DNA of 49,198 bases from an uncultured Acetatifactor sp. (GCA_944383825.1 CALWRA010000022.1:1-49198), one strand, 5' to 3'. Counted from the stretch's first letter, positions 1 through 8,745 are shown. Notes: generated by a model not told the origin, from the letters alone. Numbers and translations: made by a program.

Positions 1-3
1 AGC

Positions 4-35
4 GGAACAGGCATGACCGAAATCATGCCTGTTCC
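4..35 (-). terminator. Perfect hairpin downstream of the ABC exporter gene
   Basis: A 13-bp perfect inverted repeat (4-16 with 23-35) with a 6-nt loop lies just past the stop codon of the minus-strand ABC gene. It is probably its transcription terminator. The expected U-run would lie at or beyond the window edge, so this cannot be completed from the sequence given. Confidence 0.5.
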
Positions 36-57
36 AAGAAATTCACATATTACTGTT

Positions 58-1644
58 TTACGACCACCGAGCATTCCCTCGTTCTTTGTTGCTTTCAACA
101 GCGGATACATTATTTAAATCGATTATAAAATCAAACATTTTTCTGAATTGTTCAGATTCATTGTGTGATACAAATATAACAGTTTTATTAAGCGATAAAA
201 TTTTTTCTGTTAGTATAATGGCCAATTCATTATTTAGTCCATTTGTGATCTCATCAAGAAGAATGATTTCCTTTGGATTGATTAATGCTCTGGCAAGTCC
301 TATTCTCTTTTTTTCGCCTCCGGAAATATTTCTGGAATGATTAAGTATTTCTTCCGGATTCAATTCTAATTGCATGGACTCTATTAATTCTTTGATTTCA
401 GATGAATCTTTGGCACGGTCAAAAGCTATGTTTTCTTGTACGGAAGCTTCAAAAATATACGTGTCCTGAGAAACATAAGAGATCAAATCAAAGATTTCCT
501 TTTTATTTGCATTGTTCAGTTTTCGTCCAAATACGGATACTTCTCCTTTTTCCGGTAGGATTTCGCCGGCTATCAGTTTTAAAAGCGAGGATTTTCCTCG
601 CCCGCTCACTCCAGTGATCAAATAGGATTTTTTATATTCAAAGCATAAATTAAGATTCGTGAATATTTTTTTTGCGCCGTAGGCAAAATCGATATTGTGA
701 AGAATTATTTTGTCATTTTCAAAATTTCTATTATTGTTGCTATTGTCAGATTTTTCTCCGCTATTTTTGCCTTTAAACTTTTTATAAGCCGGCATGCTGG
801 AAATATAGTCGTTTATTAGTGAAACCATGGTTACCACCGGACCGGCCAAATAATTCATTAGTTGCAATAAAGCTACTGTTTCACCAATTTGAATGATTCC
901 TCTATAGGCAAATATGCCGCCGGCAAAAAGTATGATTACTTGGCCTATTCCGCTAACTCCTTCCGAAGAAATACTAGCCAAAACGTTTAAAAACTTGAAA
1001 TTTTTTCTTTTCATTTCGTGATTTTTGGAGAGAATATTATGCTTATCTATAGCCCATTTCATTCCATCATATCGAAAAAGCTCACTTTTTCCGTCAAGCT
1101 TATCTTTAACAAATGAAACGTATTTTCCTGATTCTTTTAAGAAATCGCTGGATTTGTCCTTTAACGATTTTTGGCAGATAACGGGGATAATCAGCGGTAA
1201 CGCCGACGCTATGAAGGCTATGATAAATAAAGTGACGCTCAACACGCTAATTCTGATGGCCGTAAAGATAAATACGCAGGTAATATTCAATAGGTTCCAT
1301 TTATTTAAAAGGATTCCTGAATAAATCAGGTCGATATTTTGTGAATACTCGGATAAATCCATATCTTCGGTATTTTGCAACAAATCTGAAGCAAACTTTG
1401 AAGATTTCAGATTTAGCATTTCTTTGAAAGATATATAGTAGACGATTTTAAATCCATTAACGGGTAAGAGCAATGATAAAAGTGAGTAAACTGCCAATAA
1501 CAGCATATTATTTTTAAATAGCCCGAAGTCCTTGGCGATGAGTGAATCTATCACTGTCCCCAAAATCATGGCGGATTCTACTAATACATAAGAATTAAGA
1601 ATAAATATAACTGCTGCAACAGATTTTAATAATACTTTTCTCAT
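58..1644 (-). CDS. ABC transporter, fused permease and ATP-binding exporter half
   Basis: The 528-aa protein has an N-terminal membrane domain (about residues 1-290, with hydrophobic stretches near 5-30, 47-62, 118-155 and 230-275) fused to a nucleotide-binding domain (about 313-510). Visible ATPase motifs are Walker A GVSGRGKS (345-352), a Q-loop near 391-394, the SGGEK signature (441-445), Walker B IILLDE (460-465) and the H-loop His494. The layout is that of exporter half-transporters that act as dimers; substrate is unknown, and peptide or drug export is the family norm. It is slightly short for the family. The start is supported by AGGAGG about 6 nt upstream. Its base composition is clearly more AT-rich than the downstream housekeeping genes, which suggests transfer. 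It reads away from the rest of the window, so its own operon may continue outside. Confidence 0.85.
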   Translation of the reverse strand: MRKVLLKSVAAVIFILNSYVLVESAMILGTVIDSLIAKDFGLFKNNMLLLAVYSLLSLLLPVNGFKIVYYISFKEMLNLKSSKFASDLLQNTEDMDLSEYSQNIDLIYSGILLNKWNLLNITCVFIFTAIRISVLSVTLFIIAFIASALPLIIPVICQKSLKDKSSDFLKESGKYVSFVKDKLDGKSELFRYDGMKWAIDKHNILSKNHEMKRKNFKFLNVLASISSEGVSGIGQVIILFAGGIFAYRGIIQIGETVALLQLMNYLAGPVVTMVSLINDYISSMPAYKKFKGKNSGEKSDNSNNNRNFENDKIILHNIDFAYGAKKIFTNLNLCFEYKKSYLITGVSGRGKSSLLKLIAGEILPEKGEVSVFGRKLNNANKKEIFDLISYVSQDTYIFEASVQENIAFDRAKDSSEIKELIESMQLELNPEEILNHSRNISGGEKKRIGLARALINPKEIILLDEITNGLNNELAIILTEKILSLNKTVIFVSHNESEQFRKMFDFIIDLNNVSAVESNKERGNARWS

Positions 1645-1688
1645 ACCTTCCTCCTAATAAGCTTGGCAGGCTCTGCCTGCGATGCTAT

Positions 1689-1748
1689 TTACATAAAGAA
1701 TGAAAAGTTAGCTTTGACTTTTTTAAACAATGCTTTACTGCTTTCCAT
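1689..1748 (-). CDS. Possible 19-aa peptide ORF upstream of the ABC exporter
   Basis: A short ATG ORF encodes a small basic, Phe-rich peptide (MESSKALFKKVKANFSFFM). It lies between the candidate ABC promoter and the ABC start codon, so it would be on the same transcript. The ribosome binding site is weak (GGCGGA). The same frame stays open for about 20 further codons upstream without a start codon, so it might instead be the tail of a decayed gene. Function is unknown; a leader peptide or an exported peptide are both guesses. Confidence 0.2.
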   Translation of the reverse strand: MESSKALFKKVKANFSFFM

Positions 1749-1793
1749 TGTATAAAGTCCGCCTCGGTCTTTTACATATCCGCATCCGGACTG

Positions 1794-1821
1794 ATTATAC
1801 CATGAATAACTTGTTTGTTAA
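1794..1821 (-). promoter_or_regulatory. Sigma-A-type promoter for the ABC exporter
   Basis: On the minus strand, TTAACA (1816-1821) and TATAAT (1794-1799) are separated by 16 nt. The start point would be near 1787, giving a 5' leader of about 140 nt that includes a 6-bp GC-rich palindrome (1666-1680) close to the ribosome binding site. Confidence 0.5.
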
Positions 1822-1968
1822 TTTAATTTGTAAAAAAATGGCGAAATAAAGCGGAAAACCGGATTACGGTCATATTTATTTGGGCAAGGCGTACGTTTTT
1901 TAAACATTTCGGCGACGATTGCAAATCGAACGGCAAATTACTTTCCGATTATTTTTGGAAAATCTATC

Positions 1969-1997
1969 TTGCAAAGCAGAAAAGATTGTGATATTAT
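1969..1997 (+). promoter_or_regulatory. Sigma-A-type promoter of the aspS-gatCAB T-box transcript
   Basis: TTGCAA (1969-1974) and TATTAT (1992-1997) are separated by 17 nt, placing the transcription start near 2004, just ahead of T-box Stem I. From 1830 to 1968 I see nothing else of note beyond AT-rich intergenic sequence. Confidence 0.6.
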
Positions 1998-2003
1998 TTC
2001 ACA

Positions 2004-2331
2004 CAATATCAGACAAATGCCTTGAAGGAGACTCTTGCCGGGGAAAACGACAGGAATACGGCGCCGCCGACTGAGAGCGCCGTTTGCGGGAACCGGCGAA
2101 GGGAACGCTCCGGAGCAGGCCGTCTGAACGGACAAAAGCTCATGGGCTGAGGCTGCAGGAAGGCTCGGAGAGGGGATTGTCCGCTAGGGCGGCACGTAGC
2201 GCGCGTTAAGTGTAAGAGAGGGCAGGCCGGGTAACATCTTTGTTGGAAGATGCGGTTTGCCAATGCGGGTGGTACCGCGGGTAAAGGATTATCCGTCCCG
2301 GAATACGTTTTGCGTATTCCGGGATTTTTTC
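2004..2331 (+). ncRNA. T-box riboswitch leader of aspS-gatCAB, probable Asn (AAC) specifier
   Basis: The invariant T-box motif GGTGGTACCGCGG is at 2268-2280 and is followed by an intrinsic terminator (stem 2296-2307 with 2313-2324, then six T). T-boxes sense uncharged tRNA and permit readthrough. Hand folding of Stem I gives a base helix GCCT/AGGC (2019-2022 with 2117-2120), a kink-turn-like TGAA/GGAGC, a GGAG/CTCC helix, and then a loop whose 3' strand ends AAC-G just before CTCC. This is the same placement as the GAA-TAC-A specifier in the tyrS T-box at 23219. The specifier is therefore read as AAC (2104-2106). That fits an operon that makes Asn-tRNA(Asn), but it is inference from a manual fold. 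Confidence 0.88.
2296..2330 (+). terminator. T-box regulatory terminator upstream of aspS
   Basis: A 12-bp perfect stem (2296-2307 with 2313-2324) is followed directly by TTTTTT. The 5' arm can alternatively pair with the T-box antiterminator when uncharged tRNA is bound. Confidence 0.9.
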
Positions 2332-2363
2332 ATTTTGTGAAACGCTTCAGAATGGAGGTAATT

Positions 2364-4100
2364 ATGTACAGAGATCTAACAATGAAACAAATTGGAGAAG
2401 AACATATCGGACAAACGCTTCAGATGGCAGGTTGGGTGGAAAATATAAGGGATCACGGAGGAGTATCTTTTATTGATCTTCGGGATATGTATGGTGTGCT
2501 GCAGGTGGTGATCAGAAAGCCTGAACTTTTAAAGGGGATCATGAAGGAAATGTGCCTGTCTGTTGCGGGAAAAGTGGAGCAACGGGATCGGGAAACTTAT
2601 AATCCTAAAATTCCCACGGGAACGATTGAACTGGAGGCTGAGCGGATTGACGTTCTTGGAAAAGTCAGCAGGCAGCTTCCCTTTGAGATAATAGCTTCCA
2701 AAGAGATTAGAGAGGATGTGCGATTAAAGTACAGATACCTCGATTTAAGAAATACCAGGGTAAGGGAAAATATTATTTTCCGTTCCCGGGTTATAGATTT
2801 TCTGAGAAGAAAAATGACGGAAATGGGATTTTTGGAAATCCAGACGCCCATCCTCTGTGCATCCTCTCCGGAGGGAGCCAGGGACTATATTGTTCCCTCC
2901 AGGAAATATAAAGGAAAATTCTATGCGCTGCCCCAGGCGCCCCAACAGTATAAGCAGTTGCTTATGACAGCTGGTTTTGACAGATATTTTCAGATTGCGC
3001 CCTGCTTTCGTGACGAGGACGCCAGGGCGGACCGGTCTCCGGGGGAGTTTTACCAGTTGGATTTTGAGATGAGCTTTGCAACTCAAGAGGATGTGTTCCG
3101 GATTGGGGAGGAAGTTCTTACCGAAACCTTTTCAAGATTTGCTCCTGCGGGAAGCAGCATCACTCAGGCTCCATTCCCTGTGATCAGCTATCGCCGGGCT
3201 TTGCTGGAGTTCGGCACCGACAAACCGGATCTAAGAAATCCTTTAAGAATCATGGATCTTACGGACTTTTTTCAGAAATGTACCTTTAAGCCCTTTGTAG
3301 GCAGGACAGTGAGGGCCATTAGAGTACACGCGGAAATGTCAAAGGGCTTCCATGAAAAGCTTCTTAGCTTTGCAACATCCTTGGGCATGGGAGGCTTGGG
3401 GTATCTGGAAGTGGAAGAGGATCTGTCCTACAGGGGGCCTATCGATAAATTCATCCCTCGGGAACGGAAGGAGGAGCTGAGAAAGATGGCGGACCTTCGG
3501 GCTGGGGATACGATTTTCTTTATTGCGGATAAAGAGGAGCGAGCCAATTATTATGCAGGGCAGATCCGAAAGGAGCTTGGAGAAAAGCTGGATCTGTGTG
3601 AGAAGAACGCGTATCGTTTTTGCTATGTGAACGACTTCCCCATGTTTGAGAGGGAGCCTGACACGAAAAAAATTGTTTTTACACACAATCCCTTTTCTAT
3701 GCCCCAGGGAGGACTTGAAGCCCTGGAGACAAAAAATCCTTTGGAGATTCTGGCATATCAGTATGATATTGTGTGCAATGGAGTGGAGCTTTCTTCAGGC
3801 GCTGTGAGAAACCATGACATTGAGATTATGAAAAAAGTTTTTGCCATTGTGGGATATGATGAGAAAACATTACAGAGAAAATTCGGCGCTCTATACCAGG
3901 CATTTCAGTTTGGCGCGCCTCCCCATGCGGGTATGGCTCCCGGGGTGGACAGAATGCTGATGCTTCTAAGGAGAGAGGAGAACATCAGGGAGGTGATCCC
4001 ATTCCCCATGAACGGAAACGCGCAGGATCTTATGTGCCAGGCTCCCGGCGAGGTAACGGAGCAGCAGCTTCGGGAGGCCCATATCAAGATCAGAGATTAG
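2364..4100 (+). CDS. aspS: Aspartyl-tRNA synthetase, probably non-discriminating
   Basis: This 578-aa class II synthetase has an N-terminal OB-fold anticodon domain, a catalytic core with class II motif 2 (FRDEDARADRSPGEF) and motif 3 near the C-terminus (GMAPGVDRMLMLL), and the bacterial insertion domain. It charges tRNA(Asp). Its neighbours gatCAB suggest it also mischarges tRNA(Asn) with Asp for transamidation. Residue His31 within RDHGG matches the His reported for non-discriminating bacterial AspRS, where discriminating E. coli-type enzymes have Leu; this is family knowledge applied to one site. The ATG at 2364 is preferred because GGAGG lies 5 nt upstream; a longer frame from 2250 would run through the T-box terminator and is not credible. 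Confidence 0.97.
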   Translation: MYRDLTMKQIGEEHIGQTLQMAGWVENIRDHGGVSFIDLRDMYGVLQVVIRKPELLKGIMKEMCLSVAGKVEQRDRETYNPKIPTGTIELEAERIDVLGKVSRQLPFEIIASKEIREDVRLKYRYLDLRNTRVRENIIFRSRVIDFLRRKMTEMGFLEIQTPILCASSPEGARDYIVPSRKYKGKFYALPQAPQQYKQLLMTAGFDRYFQIAPCFRDEDARADRSPGEFYQLDFEMSFATQEDVFRIGEEVLTETFSRFAPAGSSITQAPFPVISYRRALLEFGTDKPDLRNPLRIMDLTDFFQKCTFKPFVGRTVRAIRVHAEMSKGFHEKLLSFATSLGMGGLGYLEVEEDLSYRGPIDKFIPRERKEELRKMADLRAGDTIFFIADKEERANYYAGQIRKELGEKLDLCEKNAYRFCYVNDFPMFEREPDTKKIVFTHNPFSMPQGGLEALETKNPLEILAYQYDIVCNGVELSSGAVRNHDIEIMKKVFAIVGYDEKTLQRKFGALYQAFQFGAPPHAGMAPGVDRMLMLLRREENIREVIPFPMNGNAQDLMCQAPGEVTEQQLREAHIKIRD

Positions 4101-4157
4101 AGAAGGACGGCAGAGTCAGACTGCAAATGCCGGAAACAGAAAGAAGGGAGATTAATT

Positions 4158-4454
4158 ATGGCTGATTTAATAAGTGATAAAACAATAGAATATGTAGGGA
4201 TTTTGGCAAAGCTGGAGCTTACCGGTCAGGAGAAGGAGCAGGCGAAAAAGGATATGGGACGAATGCTTGACTATATTGAAATTATGAATCGGCTGGATAC
4301 GAAGAACATAGAGCCTATGACCCATGTGTTTCCCTTGAGAAATGTATTTCGGGAGGATGTGGTGGCAAACAGCGACGAGAGCGAGAAAATGCTTGAAAAT
4401 GCTCCAGAGTGTCAGAACAATATGTTTGCGGTTCCGAGAACCTTTGAGGCGTGA
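4158..4454 (+). CDS. gatC: Asp/Glu-tRNA amidotransferase subunit C
   Basis: This 98-aa protein has the length and helical character of GatC, including the conserved EYVGILAKLELTGQEK-type N-terminus and a C-terminal VFPLRNVFREDV segment. GatC wraps around and stabilises GatA and GatB in the heterotrimeric amidotransferase. It starts after AAGGGAG with good spacing and lies 57 nt after aspS, in the same T-box-controlled operon. Length is normal and no defects are visible. Confidence 0.96.
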   Translation: MADLISDKTIEYVGILAKLELTGQEKEQAKKDMGRMLDYIEIMNRLDTKNIEPMTHVFPLRNVFREDVVANSDESEKMLENAPECQNNMFAVPRTFEA

Positions 4455-4493
4455 AGCCCTTTCACGATAAAACACTATGAAACGGAGGCAAAA

Positions 4494-5960
4494 ATGGATA
4501 TATCGGGATATACTGCTATAGAGCTGGGAAAGGCCATGAAGGAAGGAAAAGCTACAGTGCAGGAGGCCGTAGAAGCGGTTTTCGCACAGATAGAAAAAAC
4601 GGAAGGGCTGTACAACTGCTTTGTGACGCTGGAAAAGGAAAAGGCTCTCATTCGCGGGGCCAGGGTGCAGAAGAAAATAGAGTCGGGAGAACTCAGCGGT
4701 CCTTTGGCAGGAGTGCCCTTTGCAGTGAAAGATAATATTTGTACCCGGGGAATCAGAACCACCTGCTCCTCAAAAATGCTGGAAAATTTTGTGCCTGTAT
4801 TCAGCGCCGATGCGGTGCTCCGCCTGGAGTCAGCGGGAGCAGTCATTATAGGCAAGACCAATATGGACGAATTTGCTATGGGAAGCACTACGGAAACCTC
4901 TTATTTCGGGCCCACCAGAAACCCATGGAGTCTTGAGCACGTTCCGGGAGGCTCCTCGGGAGGATCTGCGGCGGCTGTGGCCCTGGGAGAGTGCTTTGCG
5001 GCTCTTGGCTCCGACACAGGGGGCTCCATAAGACAGCCGGCATCCTATTGTGGTGTAGTGGGCATGAAGCCCACCTATGGGACGGTCTCCCGTTGGGGCT
5101 TGATCGCCTATGGCTCTTCTCTGGATCAGATAGGGCCTCTGACAAAGGATGTTGCGGACTGTGCGGCAGTACTGGAAGCCATTGCAGGCCATGATCCCAA
5201 GGACTCTACCTCCATGGAAAGGGAGAACACGGATTTTTCTTCCGCTCTGGGAGAGGATGTGAGAGGTATGCGTATCGGTATTCCAAGGGATTACCTGGGG
5301 GAAGGCTTGGATCCTGCGGTGAGAAAAGCAGTGCTGGAGGCGGCAAGGGTTTTAGAGAAAAAGGGAGCTGTCTTGGAAGAGTTTGATTTAAGCCTGGTGG
5401 AATATGCCATTCCCGCCTATTATACCATCGCGGCGGCGGAGGCCAGCTCCAATCTGGAGCGGTTTGATGGAGTAAAATACGGTTACCGGGCCAAGGAGGC
5501 CGGAGAGCTGCACCAAATGTACAAACAGACTAGAACCCAAGGCTTTGGGGCTGAGGTGAAAAGGCGCATTATGCTGGGCTCCTTTGTTTTGAGCTCCGGG
5601 TATTACGATGCCTATTACCTGAAGGCTCTGAAGGTGAAAAAACTGATTAAAAAGGCATTTGACAGCGCTTTTGCGAAATATGATCTGATCCTTGGTCCGG
5701 TGGCTCCCACCACGGCTCCGAAGCTGGGGGAGAGCCTGTCGGATCCTATAAAAATGTATCTGGGAGATATTTACACCATAGCGGTGAACCTGGCCGGACT
5801 TCCGGCAATCAGTCTTCCCTGCGGCCATGACCACAAGGGCCTGCCCATAGGACTGCAGATAATCGGAAACTGCTTTCAGGAAAAGACATTGCTTCGGGCG
5901 GCATACGCTTATGAACAAACTTTAAAGCAGGAGGAACAGACATATGGAAAAACAATATGA
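4494..5960 (+). CDS. gatA: Asp/Glu-tRNA amidotransferase subunit A
   Basis: This 488-aa amidase-signature protein releases ammonia from glutamine for the amidotransferase. The catalytic triad is intact: Lys79 in VPFAVKDN, cis-Ser154 in GGSSGGS and the nucleophile Ser178 in DTGGSIR. The residue numbering coincides with that known for other bacterial GatA proteins. The gene starts 39 nt after gatC behind CGGAGG. Its 3' end overlaps the gatB start by 17 nt, which indicates translational coupling. With AspRS and GatB it converts Asp-tRNA(Asn) to Asn-tRNA(Asn). Because a glutaminyl-tRNA synthetase is encoded at 13224, Gln-tRNA synthesis may not depend on it. Confidence 0.98.
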   Translation: MDISGYTAIELGKAMKEGKATVQEAVEAVFAQIEKTEGLYNCFVTLEKEKALIRGARVQKKIESGELSGPLAGVPFAVKDNICTRGIRTTCSSKMLENFVPVFSADAVLRLESAGAVIIGKTNMDEFAMGSTTETSYFGPTRNPWSLEHVPGGSSGGSAAAVALGECFAALGSDTGGSIRQPASYCGVVGMKPTYGTVSRWGLIAYGSSLDQIGPLTKDVADCAAVLEAIAGHDPKDSTSMERENTDFSSALGEDVRGMRIGIPRDYLGEGLDPAVRKAVLEAARVLEKKGAVLEEFDLSLVEYAIPAYYTIAAAEASSNLERFDGVKYGYRAKEAGELHQMYKQTRTQGFGAEVKRRIMLGSFVLSSGYYDAYYLKALKVKKLIKKAFDSAFAKYDLILGPVAPTTAPKLGESLSDPIKMYLGDIYTIAVNLAGLPAISLPCGHDHKGLPIGLQIIGNCFQEKTLLRAAYAYEQTLKQEEQTYGKTI

Positions 5961-7410
5961 AACGGTCATAGGCCTTGAGGTGCATGTGGAGCTGGCTACC
6001 AAAACAAAGATTTTCTGTGCCTGCTCCACAGCCTTTGGGGGAGAGCCCAATACTCACACCTGCCCGGTCTGTACGGGAATGCCCGGAGCGCTTCCGGTGC
6101 TCAACAGACAGGTGGTGGAGTATGCGGCGGCGGTGGGAATGGCGCTGAACTGCCGGATTGCACAGGAGTGCAGGTTTGACCGGAAAAATTATTTTTATCC
6201 CGATAATCCCCAAAATTATCAAATATCCCAGCTTTATCTGCCCATCTGCCGGGATGGCTATGTGGAAATTCAGGTTCAAGGGGATGAAAGGATGAAAACC
6301 ATTACAAAGAAAATCAGGATCCATGAGATTCACATGGAAGAGGATGCGGGCAAGCTGATTCACGATGAGTGGGGGGACTGCTCTTTGGTGGATTATAACC
6401 GTTCCGGTGTTCCTCTGATTGAGATTGTGTCAGAGCCGGATATGAGAAGCGCGCAGGAGGTTATCGCCTATCTGGAGGAGCTGCGTCTGATCATCCGGTA
6501 TCTGGGAGCCTCCGACTGTAGACTGCAGGAAGGCTCCATGCGGGCGGATGTGAATCTTTCTGTAAGAGAAGCCGGGCAGGAAGCCTTCGGCACCCGCACG
6601 GAGATGAAAAACCTGAATTCCTTCAGCGCCATCTCCCATGCCATTGCGGGAGAAAGGCAGCGACAGATTGATCTGTTGGAGGCTGGTGAACAGGTAGTCC
6701 AGGAAACAAGGCGCTGGGATGATGAGAAAAAGGAGTCTTTTCCCATGCGATCCAAGGAGGATGCCCAGGACTACAGATATTTTCCGGATCCGGATCTTGC
6801 AATGGTTTCGATGGATCAAGAGTGGCTTGAGAAAATCAGAGAAGGACAGCCGGAGCTTCCCTCGCAGAAGCGCAAAAGGTATCGTAAAGAGTTTGACATA
6901 CCAGTCTATGATATTCAGATATTAACAGGCTCCAGGCGTATGGCTGAGATTTTTGAGGAGACTGTGGCTCTGGGAGCTCAGCCAAAGAAGGTCTCAAACT
7001 GGCTTATGGTGGAGACTATGCGCATACTGAAGGAAAAGGAGATGGAGCCGGAGCATATAGGATTTTCTCCTGCTCACCTGACGAAACTGATTAAAATGAC
7101 GGAGGAAAGGGTAATTAATTCATCTGTGGCCAAGGAAGTGTTTGAGACGATGTTCGAATCGGACATTGATCCGGAGCAGTATGTGGAGGAAAAGGGCTTA
7201 AAGACCGTAAACGATGAGGGAGCCCTGAGGAAAACAGTGGGAGAGATCATTGCCGCCAATCCCAAGTCCGTGGAGGACTACAGAGGCGGAAAGGAAAAGG
7301 CCATCGGATTTCTTGTGGGACAGACTATGAAGGCTATGAGGGGAAAGGCAGATCCGGCGGCGGTGAACAGTTTGCTGAAGGAGCTTCTGCAGAGCGGCAA
7401 TAACGGATGA
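5944..7410 (+). CDS. gatB: Asp/Glu-tRNA amidotransferase subunit B
   Basis: This 488-aa protein is the subunit that activates the misacylated tRNA with ATP and accepts ammonia channelled from GatA. The N-terminal signature VIGLEVHVEL is followed by Cys residues of the zinc site (CAC, CPVC), the cradle domain, and a C-terminal helical/YqeY-like tail that binds tRNA. Length is typical. AGGAGG lies about 7 nt upstream of the ATG, inside gatA. It is the last clear gene of the aspS-gatCAB operon; no obvious terminator follows directly. Confidence 0.98.
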   Translation: MEKQYETVIGLEVHVELATKTKIFCACSTAFGGEPNTHTCPVCTGMPGALPVLNRQVVEYAAAVGMALNCRIAQECRFDRKNYFYPDNPQNYQISQLYLPICRDGYVEIQVQGDERMKTITKKIRIHEIHMEEDAGKLIHDEWGDCSLVDYNRSGVPLIEIVSEPDMRSAQEVIAYLEELRLIIRYLGASDCRLQEGSMRADVNLSVREAGQEAFGTRTEMKNLNSFSAISHAIAGERQRQIDLLEAGEQVVQETRRWDDEKKESFPMRSKEDAQDYRYFPDPDLAMVSMDQEWLEKIREGQPELPSQKRKRYRKEFDIPVYDIQILTGSRRMAEIFEETVALGAQPKKVSNWLMVETMRILKEKEMEPEHIGFSPAHLTKLIKMTEERVINSSVAKEVFETMFESDIDPEQYVEEKGLKTVNDEGALRKTVGEIIAANPKSVEDYRGGKEKAIGFLVGQTMKAMRGKADPAAVNSLLKELLQSGNNG

Positions 7411-7679
7411 GTCCGAGGAGCCGCATCTGTGCAGCTATGAGGCGTTGGCTCTGCGCTATGGAATTACCCCCCCATATTTAAAAAAATTCATGGGACAGGA
7501 TAAGGGAGAAGGGTGTGAGGACGTTACTGAACGGCGCTTTGGAGATCGGCGGCGTTGCTCTTGACCGGCATCTCGTGAAAATATTGATAGGTACCCTGGC
7601 CGACTATATGAGGAAAAAGCTCGCCGGGCTCTATAAAACGGATAGGATTGGATATATGCATATGGACCAGACACAGTGA
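7395..7679 (+). pseudogene. Possible decayed ORF after gatB
   Basis: Two adjacent frames show coding-like codon use. The first (about 7395-7520) carries an HTH-like stretch (ALALRYGITPPYLKKFMG). The second (7515-7679) would be a 54-aa ORF from a GTG preceded by GGGAGAAGGG. Together they look like one gene broken by a frameshift, close to a run of seven C and one of seven A (7465-7490). Alternatively the second is a short real gene. I recognise no family. Confidence 0.25.
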
Positions 7680-7900
7680 AACTGCTGCTGCAGGAGATGA
7701 CAGGGAACAATGCCCCGGGCGTCCTCTTCCAGATCAAGCCGAACCTGTTCACCGTTTATGCGGAATTCCTCCAGGCGTGCTCCGATCCAGGAGGAGCCGG
7801 AAAGCAGAAAGGATTCCGTGTATTTGTGGTTTTGCTGCCAATACTGGGCCAGACATTCCCGAGTGGTCTCAAGAGCCTGTGCGATATACTTTTTTATCAT
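7631..7900 (-). CDS. Small hypothetical protein
   Basis: This 89-aa ORF starts 12 nt downstream of the stop of the 7913-8662 gene on the same strand, so the two form a likely operon. Its first about 70 codons have codon use like the neighbours, and a GAGAG motif precedes the ATG. The N-terminal half is amphipathic and charged (a QALETTRECLAQYW-type helix), and the last about 20 residues are hydrophobic and may be read past the ancestral end. I recognise no family. Its 3' end overlaps the decayed ORF on the plus strand. Confidence 0.5.
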   Translation of the reverse strand: MIKKYIAQALETTRECLAQYWQQNHKYTESFLLSGSSWIGARLEEFRINGEQVRLDLEEDARGIVPCHLLQQQFHCVWSICIYPILSVL

Positions 7901-7912
7901 AGTTTTCTCTCG

Positions 7913-8662
7913 TCAGTTCATAAGATAATCGATGAATTTCAGGGCGGCTTCCCGATGAGTGGTATTGGAGTAGACGCCGATTACCACGTCCTCACCGCTG
8001 AAATAATAGCTTTCCATAAGGCCGGCGTTGTCCACATAAAGACCTACGGGAACAGGCTCCGCCATATCCTCAGGCTTTGTGGGATCAGCGTACGTCGGCT
8101 CATAAGTATCATCCAGATTTGTCTGAGATTCTTCTATCCGTCGTACAACCGCCATGTCCACATAATAAAAATAGGGTTCGTACTGTAAAATTTGTTCTTC
8201 GGAAAGAATGTCACGCAGATCATAGAAAGCGCTGCTGTTTGCATATTGCTGAATGGAAGCGCTGTCTGTAACCATGACATCCAGTTCGGCGGCCGCAAGA
8301 TATACGGCGAGCTTCTGGACCGAGGTCATTGTCATGCTATCCGCCATGCCCGTATCGCTGGAAATGCGGATAGAGGCGTCCAAAAAGGCATTATATTCGT
8401 TTAGGTCTATTCCGGCGTAATCGTAAAAGGCCTGGTTGAACTCTGCGGCCGGCTCAAGCTCAGTGGCGTTCAGCATAACCGCATAAAAAGCATTGTCCTT
8501 GCTGGTGACCATCTCGTAAACCACGGAGCCGACTCCTGCAATCACCAGAATCCCTATGATTACATGCCATTTATAATAATATAAAAAATAACTGATTCTT
8601 TTTTTCAGACCAGCATTTTTTAACGCTTCCCGCTCTTCTCTGAATTCATCCATAACTGCCAT
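7913..8662 (-). CDS. Membrane-anchored protein of unknown function
   Basis: This protein of about 249 aa has a charged cytoplasmic N-terminus (MDEFREEREALKNAG), one transmembrane helix (about residues 30-52) and an extracellular domain of about 195 aa. The acidic, Tyr-rich ectodomain has a pattern recalling extracellular solute-binding proteins (a closing THREAALKFIDYLM-like motif resembles the end of bacterial type 1 binding proteins), but no lipobox is seen. I do not know the family; a sensor or scaffold role is a guess. The start at 8662 is chosen for AAAGGCAGG spacing; GTG 8671 and ATG 8653 are alternatives. A strong promoter lies upstream. Confidence 0.7.
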   Translation of the reverse strand: MAVMDEFREEREALKNAGLKKRISYFLYYYKWHVIIGILVIAGVGSVVYEMVTSKDNAFYAVMLNATELEPAAEFNQAFYDYAGIDLNEYNAFLDASIRISSDTGMADSMTMTSVQKLAVYLAAAELDVMVTDSASIQQYANSSAFYDLRDILSEEQILQYEPYFYYVDMAVVRRIEESQTNLDDTYEPTYADPTKPEDMAEPVPVGLYVDNAGLMESYYFSGEDVVIGVYSNTTHREAALKFIDYLMN

Positions 8663-8716
8663 TAGCGGCACCTGCCTTTCCGCTGCGGCGCAAGCCGCTT
8701 TTGTGTATTTTTATTT

Positions 8717-8745
8717 ATCATAAGCACTTCCAGGCAGATTGTCAA
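8717..8745 (-). promoter_or_regulatory. Sigma-A promoter for the 7913-8662 gene
   Basis: On the minus strand, TTGACA (8740-8745), a 17-nt spacer and TATGAT (8717-8722) form a near-consensus promoter. The 5' leader contains a small GC-rich hairpin (8686-8699). Confidence 0.65.

Noticed and set aside
2250..2363. N-terminal extension of aspS
   Set aside because: It would be translated from the T-box motif and terminator; GGAGG marks the ATG at 2364.
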